From an uncultured Chloroflexota bacterium (GTDB lineage: Bacteria; Chloroflexota; Chloroflexia; Thermomicrobiales; UBA6265): a stretch of DNA of 64,000 nt. The notes beneath the pieces were generated by a model. The model had not been told where the DNA came from, did not search any database, and was given only the letters and a program-made list of their open reading frames with translations. Position numbers and translations under genes: made by a program. The DNA is taken from NCBI GenBank assembly GCA_937901745.1, contig CALGSZ010000106.1, positions 62,001-126,000 of the forward strand. The letters run 5' to 3'. This document shows positions 35,727-44,611 of this stretch, piece by piece (positions within the stretch are counted from its first letter, which is position 1; the number at the start of each line of letters is the position of its first letter).

Positions 35727-36144
35727 TTAGCTCACGTCCTCTGGCAACGCGCCCAGCTGCCGGCGCAATCCGAGCGCGTCCCAGCCGTCGAATCCCTCGA
35801 TGATCTGCCCATCCTTGATTCGGTCCAGGCTCATCCCCTCGACTCGAACCCGTCGCCCCGTCGGCTGGATACCGAAGATCGGTCCCTGATGCGTGCCGGT
35901 CAGGACCCAGCGCGTCACGACCTTGTCCCCCTCTGCAACGAGATCCACAACCTCGAAATGAAGATCGGGGAACGCGGCACGCCACTCCCGCCACTGTCGC
36001 CGGAACGCCTCGCGACCCGCCCCGAAGTCAGGATCGTTCCCCGACGCGTCCGCCGCGATGTAGCGGTCGATTGCCGACTCGTCACCCTGGTTCCACACTT
36101 CCTCGAAAAAACCGCTTAGCCAGCGCCTTCAAGTCATCCGCCAT
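35727..36144 (-). pseudogene. SnoaL-like protein gene interrupted by a +1 frameshift
   Basis: The frame open from 36098 to the stop encodes 123 residues of a SnoaL/ester-cyclase protein (YIAADASGNDPDF, FPDLHFEVVDLVAEGDKVVTRW). Extending it upstream gives FFEEVWNQGD, the usual family start, but no start codon in frame. An ATG at 36144 with GGGGAGAGG before it opens MADDLKALAKRFF in another frame. Both frames meet in a run of six T on the coding strand (36106-36111). Removing one T joins them into a normal 138-residue protein. So this is either a recent frameshift, a sequencing error, or a slippage site. The family has an NTF2-like fold and varied functions. Confidence 0.8.
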
Positions 36145-36311
36145 CGCGCCTCTCCCCTCTTCTCTCACTGATCAGCACAGGGCCATAGCGCTGCATTGTC
36201 GCCGGAGAACGTCGACTCGGAAACCTGCTGGTGAAAACGTCGCCGACCCGACCGCCGGAGCCATTCGCGGCGAGTCGCGTACGTAAACTGGGGAACGGAA
36301 GGAGAAGCCCT

Positions 36312-37304
36312 ATGTCTCCCTTGCGCATCCATCGCCGCACACTCCTCACCGGTATCGCCGCATTGGCCGCGGGCGCCGCCGTCTCACCGCGCCGGACCGC
36401 GGCTCAGCCGAATGCGTGGGTCTATCCCATCCAATACCTCGGCAACCTCCCCGGCGACGGCTTCTACATCCGACACGGCTACGCCTGCGAGAACACCTGG
36501 TACAACCCCGGCTGGTGGCACACGGCGGAGGACTGGTACGCGCTCGAAGGCGACACCGCTGGCGCGCTTGTCATCGCCGTAGCGGATGGTGTGGTCCGCT
36601 TCGCCGGCTCAGACTATCCAGGGAGAGTCGTAATCGTCGAGCACGCCGGCGGGCTCTTCTCGATGTACGGCCATCTCGACCCAGATTTGCGCGTCAGGGA
36701 AGGCGATTTCGTGACTCGTGGCGATGCGCTCGGAACGGTCTTGCAGCGCACCGACGGCAGAGCGCCCAGCCACCTCCACTTCGAGGTACGCACCTTCCTC
36801 CTACGCGACGAGGTAAATGGAGATAACCCTCGGTTCGGGTACGGCTGTGGCTATCGCTGCCCGCCCGGCCCCGGTTACTGGCCAATGGACGCCCCAGAGC
36901 ATCCTTCGACGCTCGGGTGGCGAAACCCGACACACGTGCTGGCTCGGTCGTTCCAGGAGATCGATCTCAGCCAGGCAGGGCTGCGAGTGCGCGTCGCGAG
37001 CCTGCCCTCGGCTGACAGGACGTCCTCCTGGAGACTGGCTGGAGTCCGGCCAACCAACGAGCCGCTTGGCGAGATTTCGCTTCAACCCGGCGAAGAGTTT
37101 CCGCTGCTGCAAATTCGCTCCGGCCCAGTAGACAGCCACGGCTCGAGCACCGACGCGTATCGCATCTGGTACCGCATCGCCCTGCCGGACGGAACTCGGG
37201 GCTGGGTCCGCGCAGCAATCCCCTCCAACCGGGAAACCGGCAGCGACGGCGAGCCATCCAGCCTCCTCTTCAATTTCCTCCCCGTGGTTCCGACCGCGCA
37301 GTGA
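36312..37304 (+). CDS. Tat-type secreted M23 metallopeptidase with SH3-like domain
   Basis: 330 residues from the ATG at 36312, behind GGAAGGAGAAG. The signal HRRTLLTGIAALAAGAA has a twin-Arg and an Ala-rich core. The M23/LytM fold follows: HTAEDWYALEGD gives the first His and Asp zinc ligands, then VADGVVRFAGSDYPGRVVIVEH, YGHLDPD and the SHLHFEV motif with the last His. A Cys pair (GYGCGYRCPPGPG) sits after it. The last ~90 residues look like an SH3b-type wall-binding domain (WYRIALPDGTRGWVRA). It would cut peptidoglycan cross-links outside the membrane. It stands alone. Confidence 0.88.
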   Translation: MSPLRIHRRTLLTGIAALAAGAAVSPRRTAAQPNAWVYPIQYLGNLPGDGFYIRHGYACENTWYNPGWWHTAEDWYALEGDTAGALVIAVADGVVRFAGSDYPGRVVIVEHAGGLFSMYGHLDPDLRVREGDFVTRGDALGTVLQRTDGRAPSHLHFEVRTFLLRDEVNGDNPRFGYGCGYRCPPGPGYWPMDAPEHPSTLGWRNPTHVLARSFQEIDLSQAGLRVRVASLPSADRTSSWRLAGVRPTNEPLGEISLQPGEEFPLLQIRSGPVDSHGSSTDAYRIWYRIALPDGTRGWVRAAIPSNRETGSDGEPSSLLFNFLPVVPTAQ

Positions 37305-37418
37305 CGCTCCCTGGGCCGCTGAATCACGTCCCAAGAGCCTGATCGGCAGCTCTATCCCATTCCTCCGTGCCCGATCCTAGGGCGACGAGTCTCCGCATGC
37401 CCACAATCTCGGGCTGCC

Positions 37419-37447
37419 TTGACGCTGCGCTGCTTGATCTATATAAC
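37419..37447 (+). promoter_or_regulatory. Promoter of the GntR/ABC operon
   Basis: TTGACG (37419-37424) and TATAAC (37442-37447) are separated by exactly 17 nt, each one base off consensus. The predicted start near 37454 gives a leader of about 70 nt. Confidence 0.7.
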
Positions 37448-37525
37448 TACGACAGTAAGACAAGTCGGGCCGAGTTGCTGTTTCCAGCAGGCGCCTCAGG
37501 CCGGCAACGGCAAGACAAGGCTTCA

Positions 37526-38005
37526 GTGATCAAGTTTCACCTTGATGGCCAGAGCGGTGTTTCCGCCTACCTGCAGATCGCGCAGCAGGTCAAGCAGGCG
37601 CTGCGGCTCGGTCTACTCCAGCCAGGCGATCAACTCCCCAAGGTCCGCGATGTCGTGGCGTCCCTTGCAATCAACCCGAACACCGTCCTCAAGGCCTACC
37701 GCGAATTGGAGCTCGAAGGGCTCGTGCTCGGGCGGCCAGGTGTCGGCACCTTTGTCGTCAAGAGCCTCGCTGGTCCGAGCGTCGGTCGCCACGCCGAACT
37801 GCGAGCCGAGTTCGTTGCCTGGCTCCAGAAAGCGCGCGACGCCGGTCTGGACGACGACAGCATCGCGGCACTGATAGCAACGACGCTCCGGGAAGCGTCA
37901 GCCAAAGCTACCGAGCGCCCTTCCCCGGCAGCCGTTCTCTCCCAATCGAGCAACCAAGCATCAATCCATCAATCCACCACTAACAGCAAGGAGGATGCGG
38001 AATGA
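37526..38005 (+). CDS. GntR-family (YtrA type) transcriptional regulator
   Basis: 159 residues from the GTG at 37526 (CAAGG upstream). The frame extends upstream across the promoter, so the earlier start is rejected. The winged helix matches the short YtrA subfamily: GVSAYLQIAQQVKQAL, LPKVRDVVASLAINPNTVLKAYRELELEGL and GVGTFVV, with a short helical dimerisation tail rather than a ligand domain. YtrA proteins repress their own ABC operon and respond to cell-wall antibiotics in Bacillus. It overlaps the ATPase gene by ATGA and its promoter is strong. Confidence 0.9.
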   Translation: MIKFHLDGQSGVSAYLQIAQQVKQALRLGLLQPGDQLPKVRDVVASLAINPNTVLKAYRELELEGLVLGRPGVGTFVVKSLAGPSVGRHAELRAEFVAWLQKARDAGLDDDSIAALIATTLREASAKATERPSPAAVLSQSSNQASIHQSTTNSKEDAE

Positions 38006-38886
38006 GTCTCGCCGTCGAGACCCATGATTTAGGGAAGAAGTATCGGGACACCTGGGCCCTGCGAGCCTGCACGCTCCAGATCCCGGAAGGTCGCATTGTC
38101 GCGCTGATTGGTCCGAACGGCGCGGGCAAGAGCACGTTGCTCAACATGCTTGTCGGACTCGTGCCGCCAACCGTCGGCAGGGTCCGCATCTTTGGCGCCT
38201 CTCCTCACACCGAGCCAGAAGCGACGTTGCCGAAGATCGGCTTTCTCCATCAGGATCGTCCACTGTATCGCTCCCTTACCGTCGCCGAGCACCTTCATCT
38301 CGGCGCGGCCCTCAATCCCGGTTGGGACGATGATCTGGCCCTCGCTCGCCTGAAGCAGCTCGGCATCCCGCTCGACAAGAAAGTCGGAAAGCTTTCCGGC
38401 GGCCAACAAGGTCAGATCGCGCTCGTCCTCGCCCTCGCGAAGCGTCCCCAGCTGCTGCTGCTCGATGAGCCGGTGGCAGCGCTCGATCCATTGGCGCGTC
38501 GCGAGTTTCTCCAGGTCTTGATGGACGCCGCGGTCAGTGAGGGCATGACCGTGCTCTTCTCTTCTCACCTCGTCGGGGAGCTGGAGCGCGTTTGCGACTA
38601 CCTCGTCCTCATCAACAACGGCCGCGTCCGCTTCGCTGGTGATCTCGATGCCTTCGTCGAGAACCATCGCCTCCTCGTCGGGCCACGCCTTGGGCAGGAG
38701 GAGATCGCCCGGATCGGCAACGTAATCGCCGCCACCCACACCGAGCGGCAGACCTCACTCCTTGTCAAGGCGAACGGGAATCAGATTGCAGGGGAATGGG
38801 ACGTTCGCGCGCCCGGCTTCGAGGAGATCGTGCTTGGCTACCTGGCGCAGCGCGACCGCGAGTCAGTGTCACGGGAGGCGGCCTGA
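38002..38886 (+). CDS. ABC transporter ATP-binding protein
   Basis: 294 residues. The nucleotide-binding domain has Walker A GPNGAGKST, Q-loop HQDRPLY, signature LSGGQQGQ, Walker B LLLLDEPVAALD and the H-switch SSH. The C-terminal ~70 residues are the accessory part seen in ABC-2 type exporters. It is encoded between the GntR regulator and a permease with 1-4 nt overlaps, so it is part of one exporter. Likely drives export of a drug, peptide or lipid. Confidence 0.93.
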   Translation: MSLAVETHDLGKKYRDTWALRACTLQIPEGRIVALIGPNGAGKSTLLNMLVGLVPPTVGRVRIFGASPHTEPEATLPKIGFLHQDRPLYRSLTVAEHLHLGAALNPGWDDDLALARLKQLGIPLDKKVGKLSGGQQGQIALVLALAKRPQLLLLDEPVAALDPLARREFLQVLMDAAVSEGMTVLFSSHLVGELERVCDYLVLINNGRVRFAGDLDAFVENHRLLVGPRLGQEEIARIGNVIAATHTERQTSLLVKANGNQIAGEWDVRAPGFEEIVLGYLAQRDRESVSREAA

Positions 38887-39875
38887 TGACGTGGCTTTCG
38901 TGGCGATTACATCGGACCGAAGCGGCAATCGGGAGCGCACTTTTCGCCGGGCTGATACTCCTGATGGCTGTCGGGATCCGAAGCATCACCGCCGCTTTCG
39001 AAGCGGCGAAGAACGTCGGGTGCTTCGACTCCGGGGAGATCGCCTCCAGCCAGGCGTGCCAGCCGCTGCTAAGCACCTACTGGCTTCGCATCAGCCGGTG
39101 GGACAACCTGACGGCATTTCTCCACGCGGTGCCGCTCGCGCTGGCCGTGCTTCTGCTGATCCCGACGCTCCAGGACTTGGAGCGCGGCACGGTCCGCCTC
39201 GCGTGGACGCAAAGCATCACCCGAGGCAAGTGGGCGATACACCGGGGACTCTTCCTCATCGCCATCGCGGTCTTCGTGACCGCCATCTGGGCGCCGGTTG
39301 CCTTGTGGTGGTACGACAGTCTTCACCAAGACGGAAGCGATCAGCCGACGCCCCGCTTCGCCCAGTGGTACTTCGACTTTTCGCCTCCCGTGCTGCTCGG
39401 CTACAGCCTCTTCGCCTTGGCGCTCGCGCTAGCTCTCACGGTCGCATTGCGGCGCCTGGTGCCCGTCTTGGCGCTGACGGGGGTCGGGTTCGTCGCAACC
39501 CGCTTCTTCGTCGCGAATCAGCTCCGGCCACGATTCCGTACACCGGTCGAGCGCATATCCGTTCCATCCAGAACCGAGACCGTTGCCCCGTATTCACCTG
39601 AGGACTGGGTCTTTGATGAGTGGTGGGTGACGCCAGCCGGCGATCGCATCTCCCTGAGTCAATTCCACAATGAGCTGTGCCGGTACGACGGTACGGGATC
39701 GGCGGAGGACTTCTTCTACCAGTGCGTCGCCGATAACGGCCTGAAACTCGTCACGGCTCTCCAGCCAGCGAATCGTTTTTGGCAGTTTCAAACGATCGAG
39801 ACTGCGCTCTATTGCGGATTGGCCGCCGTGCTGCTCACCTTCGCCTACTGGTGGGTTCGCCGCCGGATTGCGTGA
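38886..39875 (+). CDS. ABC-2 type transporter permease
   Basis: 329 residues from the ATG at 38886, which shares its A with the stop of the ATPase gene. Six membrane helices are seen (about 13-32, 78-97, 118-140, 159-185, 187-205, 300-322). Between the fifth and sixth lies an extracytoplasmic stretch of about 90 residues (SVPSRTETVAPYSPED... to QFQTIETAL) with Cys residues, and the loop after helix 1 has two more Cys. The size and layout match GntR-ABC-permease triads of Gram-positive bacteria. Substrate unknown. Confidence 0.85.
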   Translation: MTWLSWRLHRTEAAIGSALFAGLILLMAVGIRSITAAFEAAKNVGCFDSGEIASSQACQPLLSTYWLRISRWDNLTAFLHAVPLALAVLLLIPTLQDLERGTVRLAWTQSITRGKWAIHRGLFLIAIAVFVTAIWAPVALWWYDSLHQDGSDQPTPRFAQWYFDFSPPVLLGYSLFALALALALTVALRRLVPVLALTGVGFVATRFFVANQLRPRFRTPVERISVPSRTETVAPYSPEDWVFDEWWVTPAGDRISLSQFHNELCRYDGTGSAEDFFYQCVADNGLKLVTALQPANRFWQFQTIETALYCGLAAVLLTFAYWWVRRRIA

Positions 39876-39967
39876 AGGAGTAAACATTGGGTACTGAGGC
39901 GGATTTGGCGCCGGGCGTAGTACGTCTCACTGGCTGCCCGGTTCGGATCGATCGCAGAGCGGCGCCG

Positions 39968-40492
39968 CTACTCGGTCAGAACCGCCTCTTCTTCCTCTAC
40001 TTCCTCCACGCGGCGTAGCGAGGACGGATCCTCCATCCGATCGATGAACAGGATGCCGTCGAGGTGGTCGACCTCGTGCTGGATCACCCGCGCCAGAAAT
40101 CCCTCGGCCTTGAACCGGATCGGGCGATTGTCGAGGTCCATCGCGCGGACGGTAATGCGCTGCGCGCGCGGCACGTCCCCAACCCAGCCGGGGATGCTCA
40201 AGCAGCCCTCGGTCCCGACCTCCCGGCCTTGCATCTTCAAGATCTCGGGATTGATGAGCGTCAAGCGCGTCTCTGGCGACCCCTCTTCGACATAGTTCTC
40301 GGGAACATGCACGACGATGATCCGGCGCATGACTCCGACCTGCGGCCCGGCAAGCCCTACCCCCGGAGCCGCGTCCATCGTCTCGTGCATGTCGCGCGCA
40401 AGACGCCGCAGGCTGTCATCAACGGTGCGGATCTTCGTCGCCTTTTGGCGTAGTCGAGGATCACCCTCGAGCAGAATGTCCAGAATTGCCAT
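39968..40492 (-). CDS. def: Peptide deformylase
   Basis: 174 residues from the ATG at 40492; the open frame reaches further upstream but overlaps priA territory and lacks family similarity. All three PDF motifs are present: GVGLAGPQVG (Ala of GLAAPQ is Gly), EGCLSIPG with the metal-binding Cys, and QHEVDHLDG with the two metal His and catalytic Glu. It removes the formyl group of nascent chains. The acidic C-terminal tail (VEEVEEEEAV) is longer than usual. It follows priA on the same strand. Confidence 0.96.
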   Translation of the reverse strand: MAILDILLEGDPRLRQKATKIRTVDDSLRRLARDMHETMDAAPGVGLAGPQVGVMRRIIVVHVPENYVEEGSPETRLTLINPEILKMQGREVGTEGCLSIPGWVGDVPRAQRITVRAMDLDNRPIRFKAEGFLARVIQHEVDHLDGILFIDRMEDPSSLRRVEEVEEEEAVLTE

Positions 40493-40637
40493 TTCTCTCT
40501 CAATACTCCGAAGCAGTGCGAGTCCTTCTCGACTCAAGTATCCCTCATTCGCCGCGCTCGGCTCCAATTTCCAGAAGGAGCTGACGCAAGAAGTTGAGTG
40601 AGCGACCAGGGGACGTCCGTCCGACCTGGCCGATTTG

Positions 40638-43124
40638 TCAGAGCAGGCTCTGCGGATCGACGTCCACGGTCCAGCCGGGCCTTGCCGGCAGGCCGTCCAA
40701 CAAGAGGTCGAGATCGTCAGGCGCGGCTCGGACAACGAATTGCCATTGGTATTGGCCGCGAATCTTGCTGACGAAGGCTGGCGTCGGTCCCAGCAGATCG
40801 ATCCGGGCGCCTCGGTTTCGCGCGTGTCGCCCGACCTGCCGCGCCATCTCCTCGGCCTCGGCCGAGCAGCGCTCCTCGTCCGCGTGGCGGTACAGGTATC
40901 GAATCAGTCGCGTGAATGGCGGGTAACCGTGGCGGCGCCGGAAGTCAATCTCCTCCGCGTAGAACGCGGCATAGTCATGGCGGGACGCGGCCTGAATCGC
41001 GTAGTGGGCCGGCGCGTAGGTTTGGACGATGACGTGACTTCCCGGTGCTCGCCGTCCCGCGCGCCCTGCAACCTGCGTGAGCAGCTGGAACGTCCGCTCA
41101 GCCGATCGAAAATCCGGCAGGTAGAGCGTCGCGTCCGCGTGGATCACGCCGATCGCCGTGACCGACGGCAGGTCGAGCCCCTTCGCGATCATCTGCGTGC
41201 CGACGATGATGTCCACCTCTCCCCGCTCGATCCGAGCGAGCAGCCGCTCGTGCCCGCCGCCACGCCGAATGGCATCCTGATCCCAGCGCGCGACTGTTGC
41301 CTCTGGAAAGAGCCGGCGCACTTCTTGCTCGACGCGCTGCGTTCCCGAGCCGAAATACCGTAGTGTCCCTCCGCACTCGGAGCATTTCTGCACCGGCGCG
41401 GTCCGGTAGTTGCAGCGATGGCAAAGGAGGCGGGACCGATCCGCGTGATACACCAGCGGAATGTCACAGTGGGGACATTGCACGACCGCGCCGCAGGTCC
41501 GGCAGAGGACAACCGTCGCCAGCCCTCGCCGGTTGAGGAACAGCATCGCCTGCTCCTTCGCCGCGAGGGTGCGCTCGAGCAAACTCTGAAGCGGCGCGCT
41601 AATGATCGAAGCGCGCTCCCGGTGCAGCTCGAGCCGCATGTCGACGATCTCGACGGACGGAAGCTCCAGCGGTGGCGAGGACTCGATCGTCGCACGCCCC
41701 GGACGCGGCCGGCTCAGTAAGCGCAGCCGCCGGATCTCCCCTTCATCCGCCCGCCAGCTCGTCTCGACCGCGGGGGTCGCGCTCCCGAGAACGACCACTG
41801 CCCCACGGCGCGCGGCTATCTCCTCCGCCAGCCGCCGGGCGTGATAACGCGGCTCTGCTTCCTGCTTGTAGGCGCCGTCGTGCTCCTCGTCGACGACGAT
41901 GAGTCCAAGCTCGAAGACCGGCGCGAAGAGAGCCGAGCGCGGCCCGACGACGACCGTTCTTTCCCCCTGGGCAATCGCCTGCCATGTGCGATACCGCTCG
42001 GCGTCCGGTAAGTCCGAGTGCAAGACGGCGACCCGGCCAGGAAAGCGGGCTTGGAAACGCCGCACGACTTGTGACGCGAGGGCAATCTCCGGCACGAGCA
42101 CAATCGCGGAACGCCCGTGCCGCAGACACCAGGCGACCGCCCGCAGATAGACCTCTGTCTTGCCGCTCCCGGTTACTCCGTGCAGCAGGATCGGCGTTGA
42201 GTCGCGCTCAACGAGCGCCCTCTCGATTGCCTTCCACGCGACCGACTGCTCCTCTGTCAGCGGCGGCGCGGCGTTCAGTGGCACCGGGCGATCGTGGCGC
42301 TCCCGCGCGCGCTCGATTCGCTCGATCAGCCCCTTGCGCGCGAGCGCGACGAGCGTGCCTTGGTCCGCCCCGGCCTGGCTAAGGACGTCACGCACCGGAA
42401 CCCAGCCGTCAGACCCCGTCGGCGCTAACCGGCTCCGCCGAATCAGGTACTCCACAACCGCACGCTGCCGGGGAGCGTGCGCAACCGCGCCCAGATCCGC
42501 CACCGCCAGCCGCACGAATCGGTCGCGCCGGATCGCCGGCGTGTGATCCACGACCTGGACGACGCGCTCTATCAGGCCGGCGCGTTCGAGCGCGGCGATC
42601 GCGCGTCCCGCGTGGGAGCCCAGCTCCGCCCGCGCCGCCTTCTCCGTGACCTCCCCTCGCTCGCTCAGCAGCGCGAACAGCCGAGCCTGAAGCGGCGGCA
42701 AATCATCAGCGTGCGGCATTTCGAGCTCAACCAGCCGCAGGAACTCAACCGCGCGGTGAGTTACGCCAGGCGGGAAGAATGGAGACGCCGCGGCGAACAG
42801 CGTCGTCGCCGTTTGCCGAGCCAGCCACCGCGCGATGTCTAGCTGATCGTCAGTCAGGCAGAACTCAGGCTCGACCGGCGCCCGGATCGGCTTCAGCTCG
42901 AAGGGCACGGACTCCGCGTGGAGCCGCACCACGAGGCCAAGCACGATTTGGCGACGCAGCGGGACCCAGACGAGCTGACCGACGGAGATACGCTCCGCGA
43001 GGTCACGTGGCACCGCGTAGCTCAGCGTCTCTGATCCGGACGCGTGGACCTGACGGTCCACCGCGATGTCCGCGACCGTCGGCTCCGACGGCGCCATCCT
43101 ACTGTCCGTCCGCTCCGCGTCCAT
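40638..43124 (-). CDS. priA: Primosomal protein N' (helicase PriA)
   Basis: About 828 residues; the ATG at 43124 is chosen, with 43097 and 43169 possible. An N-terminal DNA-binding domain (VGQLVWVPLRRQIVLGLVV) is followed by the superfamily 2 helicase core: HGVTGSGKTEVYLRAV, DEEHD and GSATPAVET. The zinc-binding insert has eight Cys in CxxC pairs (CRTCG, CPHC, CHRC, CSECG). Motifs V/VI and the C-terminal domain are complete (AGRAGR). PriA restarts collapsed forks. With nth, alkA, uvrC, rarA and recA it adds to a repair-rich window. Confidence 0.95.
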   Translation of the reverse strand: MDAERTDSRMAPSEPTVADIAVDRQVHASGSETLSYAVPRDLAERISVGQLVWVPLRRQIVLGLVVRLHAESVPFELKPIRAPVEPEFCLTDDQLDIARWLARQTATTLFAAASPFFPPGVTHRAVEFLRLVELEMPHADDLPPLQARLFALLSERGEVTEKAARAELGSHAGRAIAALERAGLIERVVQVVDHTPAIRRDRFVRLAVADLGAVAHAPRQRAVVEYLIRRSRLAPTGSDGWVPVRDVLSQAGADQGTLVALARKGLIERIERARERHDRPVPLNAAPPLTEEQSVAWKAIERALVERDSTPILLHGVTGSGKTEVYLRAVAWCLRHGRSAIVLVPEIALASQVVRRFQARFPGRVAVLHSDLPDAERYRTWQAIAQGERTVVVGPRSALFAPVFELGLIVVDEEHDGAYKQEAEPRYHARRLAEEIAARRGAVVVLGSATPAVETSWRADEGEIRRLRLLSRPRPGRATIESSPPLELPSVEIVDMRLELHRERASIISAPLQSLLERTLAAKEQAMLFLNRRGLATVVLCRTCGAVVQCPHCDIPLVYHADRSRLLCHRCNYRTAPVQKCSECGGTLRYFGSGTQRVEQEVRRLFPEATVARWDQDAIRRGGGHERLLARIERGEVDIIVGTQMIAKGLDLPSVTAIGVIHADATLYLPDFRSAERTFQLLTQVAGRAGRRAPGSHVIVQTYAPAHYAIQAASRHDYAAFYAEEIDFRRRHGYPPFTRLIRYLYRHADEERCSAEAEEMARQVGRHARNRGARIDLLGPTPAFVSKIRGQYQWQFVVRAAPDDLDLLLDGLPARPGWTVDVDPQSLL

Positions 43125-43190
43125 ACTCGCAGCATACACTGGAGCGAACGTACAGAACAGATGTGTCAATTTGTCATCGCGGGCCGCGTA

Positions 43191-44186
43191 CTAGGTAGTG
43201 CCGAGCAGCTCTTCTCCGTGGGCGAAGACTGATGGGCCGCCGCCGGTATGGACGAAGACAACCGCGTCGTTCGCGCCTATCACGCCCGCGCGGATGTCCG
43301 CCAGCATCCCAGCCATCGCTTTGCCGGTGTAAACCGGATCAAGGAAGACGGCCTCCGTTCGCGCGAGTAGCCGAATAGCCTCGAGGCATTCCTCGGTCGG
43401 CACGGCGTAACCAGGACCGACGTGTCCATCATCGACCGTAATGTCGTCCTCAGAGAACGACTCGTCCACGCCGAGCAGCTCGCAAACGCCCTGGATGAGC
43501 GACAGCGCTTCCTGGCGCAGCGACGCCGCCGTACCGTCAACCGAGATGCCGACCGGCACGAACGGCGCGTGGAAGAGCCGCGTTCCCACGGTGATCCCAG
43601 CCTGTGTGCCCAGCGATCCGCTCGGGAAATAGAGCCGGACTGGCGATTCGCCAATCTCGATGAGTTGTTGAAGCAGCTCTAGAACGAACGACACGTAGCC
43701 GAGTGCGCCGAGCGGAACGCTGCCTCCCGTGGGGATGACGTACGGAGTTTCGCCAGCCGCGATCAGCTCCGACCGCACCCGCTCCATTGCCTCCGAGCGC
43801 TCTTGCTTGCCCCCGACGAGGCACACCTTCGCGCCGAGAAGATGATCGAGCAAAAGGTTGCCTTGGACCGCGGCGCCCTTTCGGGTATCGAGCACCAACG
43901 TGCAGCGCAACCCGGCGACAACGGCTGCCGCCGCGGTCGCTCGCGCGTGATTGGACTGAGCCGCGCCTTCCGTGATCAATACAGTTGCGCCCTGGCCGAC
44001 CGCATCCGCGACCAGGTACTCCAGTTTGCGGACCTTGTTGCCGCCGAATGCAAGCCCGGTCAGGTCGTCTCGCTTGATGTAGATGCGTGGGCTACTCGGT
44101 CCGAGATGTCGTTCGAGGTTCGTTGCGCGTACGAGGGGAGTCGGGAGCGTCGCAAGTGGAAACCGAGGGAAACTAGCCAGCCGCAT
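43191..44186 (-). CDS. D-cysteine desulfhydrase/ACC deaminase-family PLP enzyme
   Basis: 331 residues. The fold-type II motifs are clear: IKRDDLTGLAFGGNKVRKLEYL with the PLP Lys, TEGAAQSNHARATAAAA, and a late HTGGGPSVFA. The pattern fits D-cysteine desulfhydrase (DcyD, making pyruvate, H2S and ammonia) better than ACC deaminase, but the two are not separable safely by eye. It lies upstream-to-downstream with a small acidic-protein gene ending 13 nt before it. Confidence 0.9.
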   Translation of the reverse strand: MRLASFPRFPLATLPTPLVRATNLERHLGPSSPRIYIKRDDLTGLAFGGNKVRKLEYLVADAVGQGATVLITEGAAQSNHARATAAAAVVAGLRCTLVLDTRKGAAVQGNLLLDHLLGAKVCLVGGKQERSEAMERVRSELIAAGETPYVIPTGGSVPLGALGYVSFVLELLQQLIEIGESPVRLYFPSGSLGTQAGITVGTRLFHAPFVPVGISVDGTAASLRQEALSLIQGVCELLGVDESFSEDDITVDDGHVGPGYAVPTEECLEAIRLLARTEAVFLDPVYTGKAMAGMLADIRAGVIGANDAVVFVHTGGGPSVFAHGEELLGTT

Positions 44187-44199
44187 GCCTCACCCGCTG

Positions 44200-44442
44200 T
44201 TACGCGCGAACGTCCGAAACCGGCGTGCCAAGGGCTGCGTAGATGTAGTCCGCGACATCCTGACGCTCTTCCGTGCCGTCGAGAACCATGCATTCCAGGA
44301 CATCGAGCATCTCGGGATTGAAATCGCTCAACTCCTGGACGATCGGCCGCTCGTTGCGGGACGGCAGCGGATCAATCACGAAGGCGTACGCCTCGTCGAT
44401 CAGCGCCTCTTCGTCGACGGCCACCCGGAACAACTTCGACAT
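44200..44442 (-). CDS. Small acidic protein, unknown
   Basis: 80 residues from the ATG at 44442, behind AGGAAGGAAAAG. The sequence (MSKLFRVAVDEEALIDEAYAF, then LDVLECMVLDGTEERQDVADYIY) is acidic and mostly helical with one Cys. I do not recognise the family. It precedes the DcyD-like gene by 13 nt on the same strand and is likely co-transcribed; it is divergent from the aminotransferase gene. Confidence 0.65.
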   Translation of the reverse strand: MSKLFRVAVDEEALIDEAYAFVIDPLPSRNERPIVQELSDFNPEMLDVLECMVLDGTEERQDVADYIYAALGTPVSDVRA

Positions 44443-44611
44443 GTTTCTTTTCCTTCCTAGACTCAGGGCCGTTTGCCCTTGCAGCGCATTGTACGCGAGC
44501 ACCAATGCCGCATGAGTTGCGCCAGCGCACAATGCATCGCATGCGACACTGGTCAAGCGGGCTATACTCCGCACGCGTGAATGTTCTGCCGACTCGGAGG
44601 TGCACACGACC

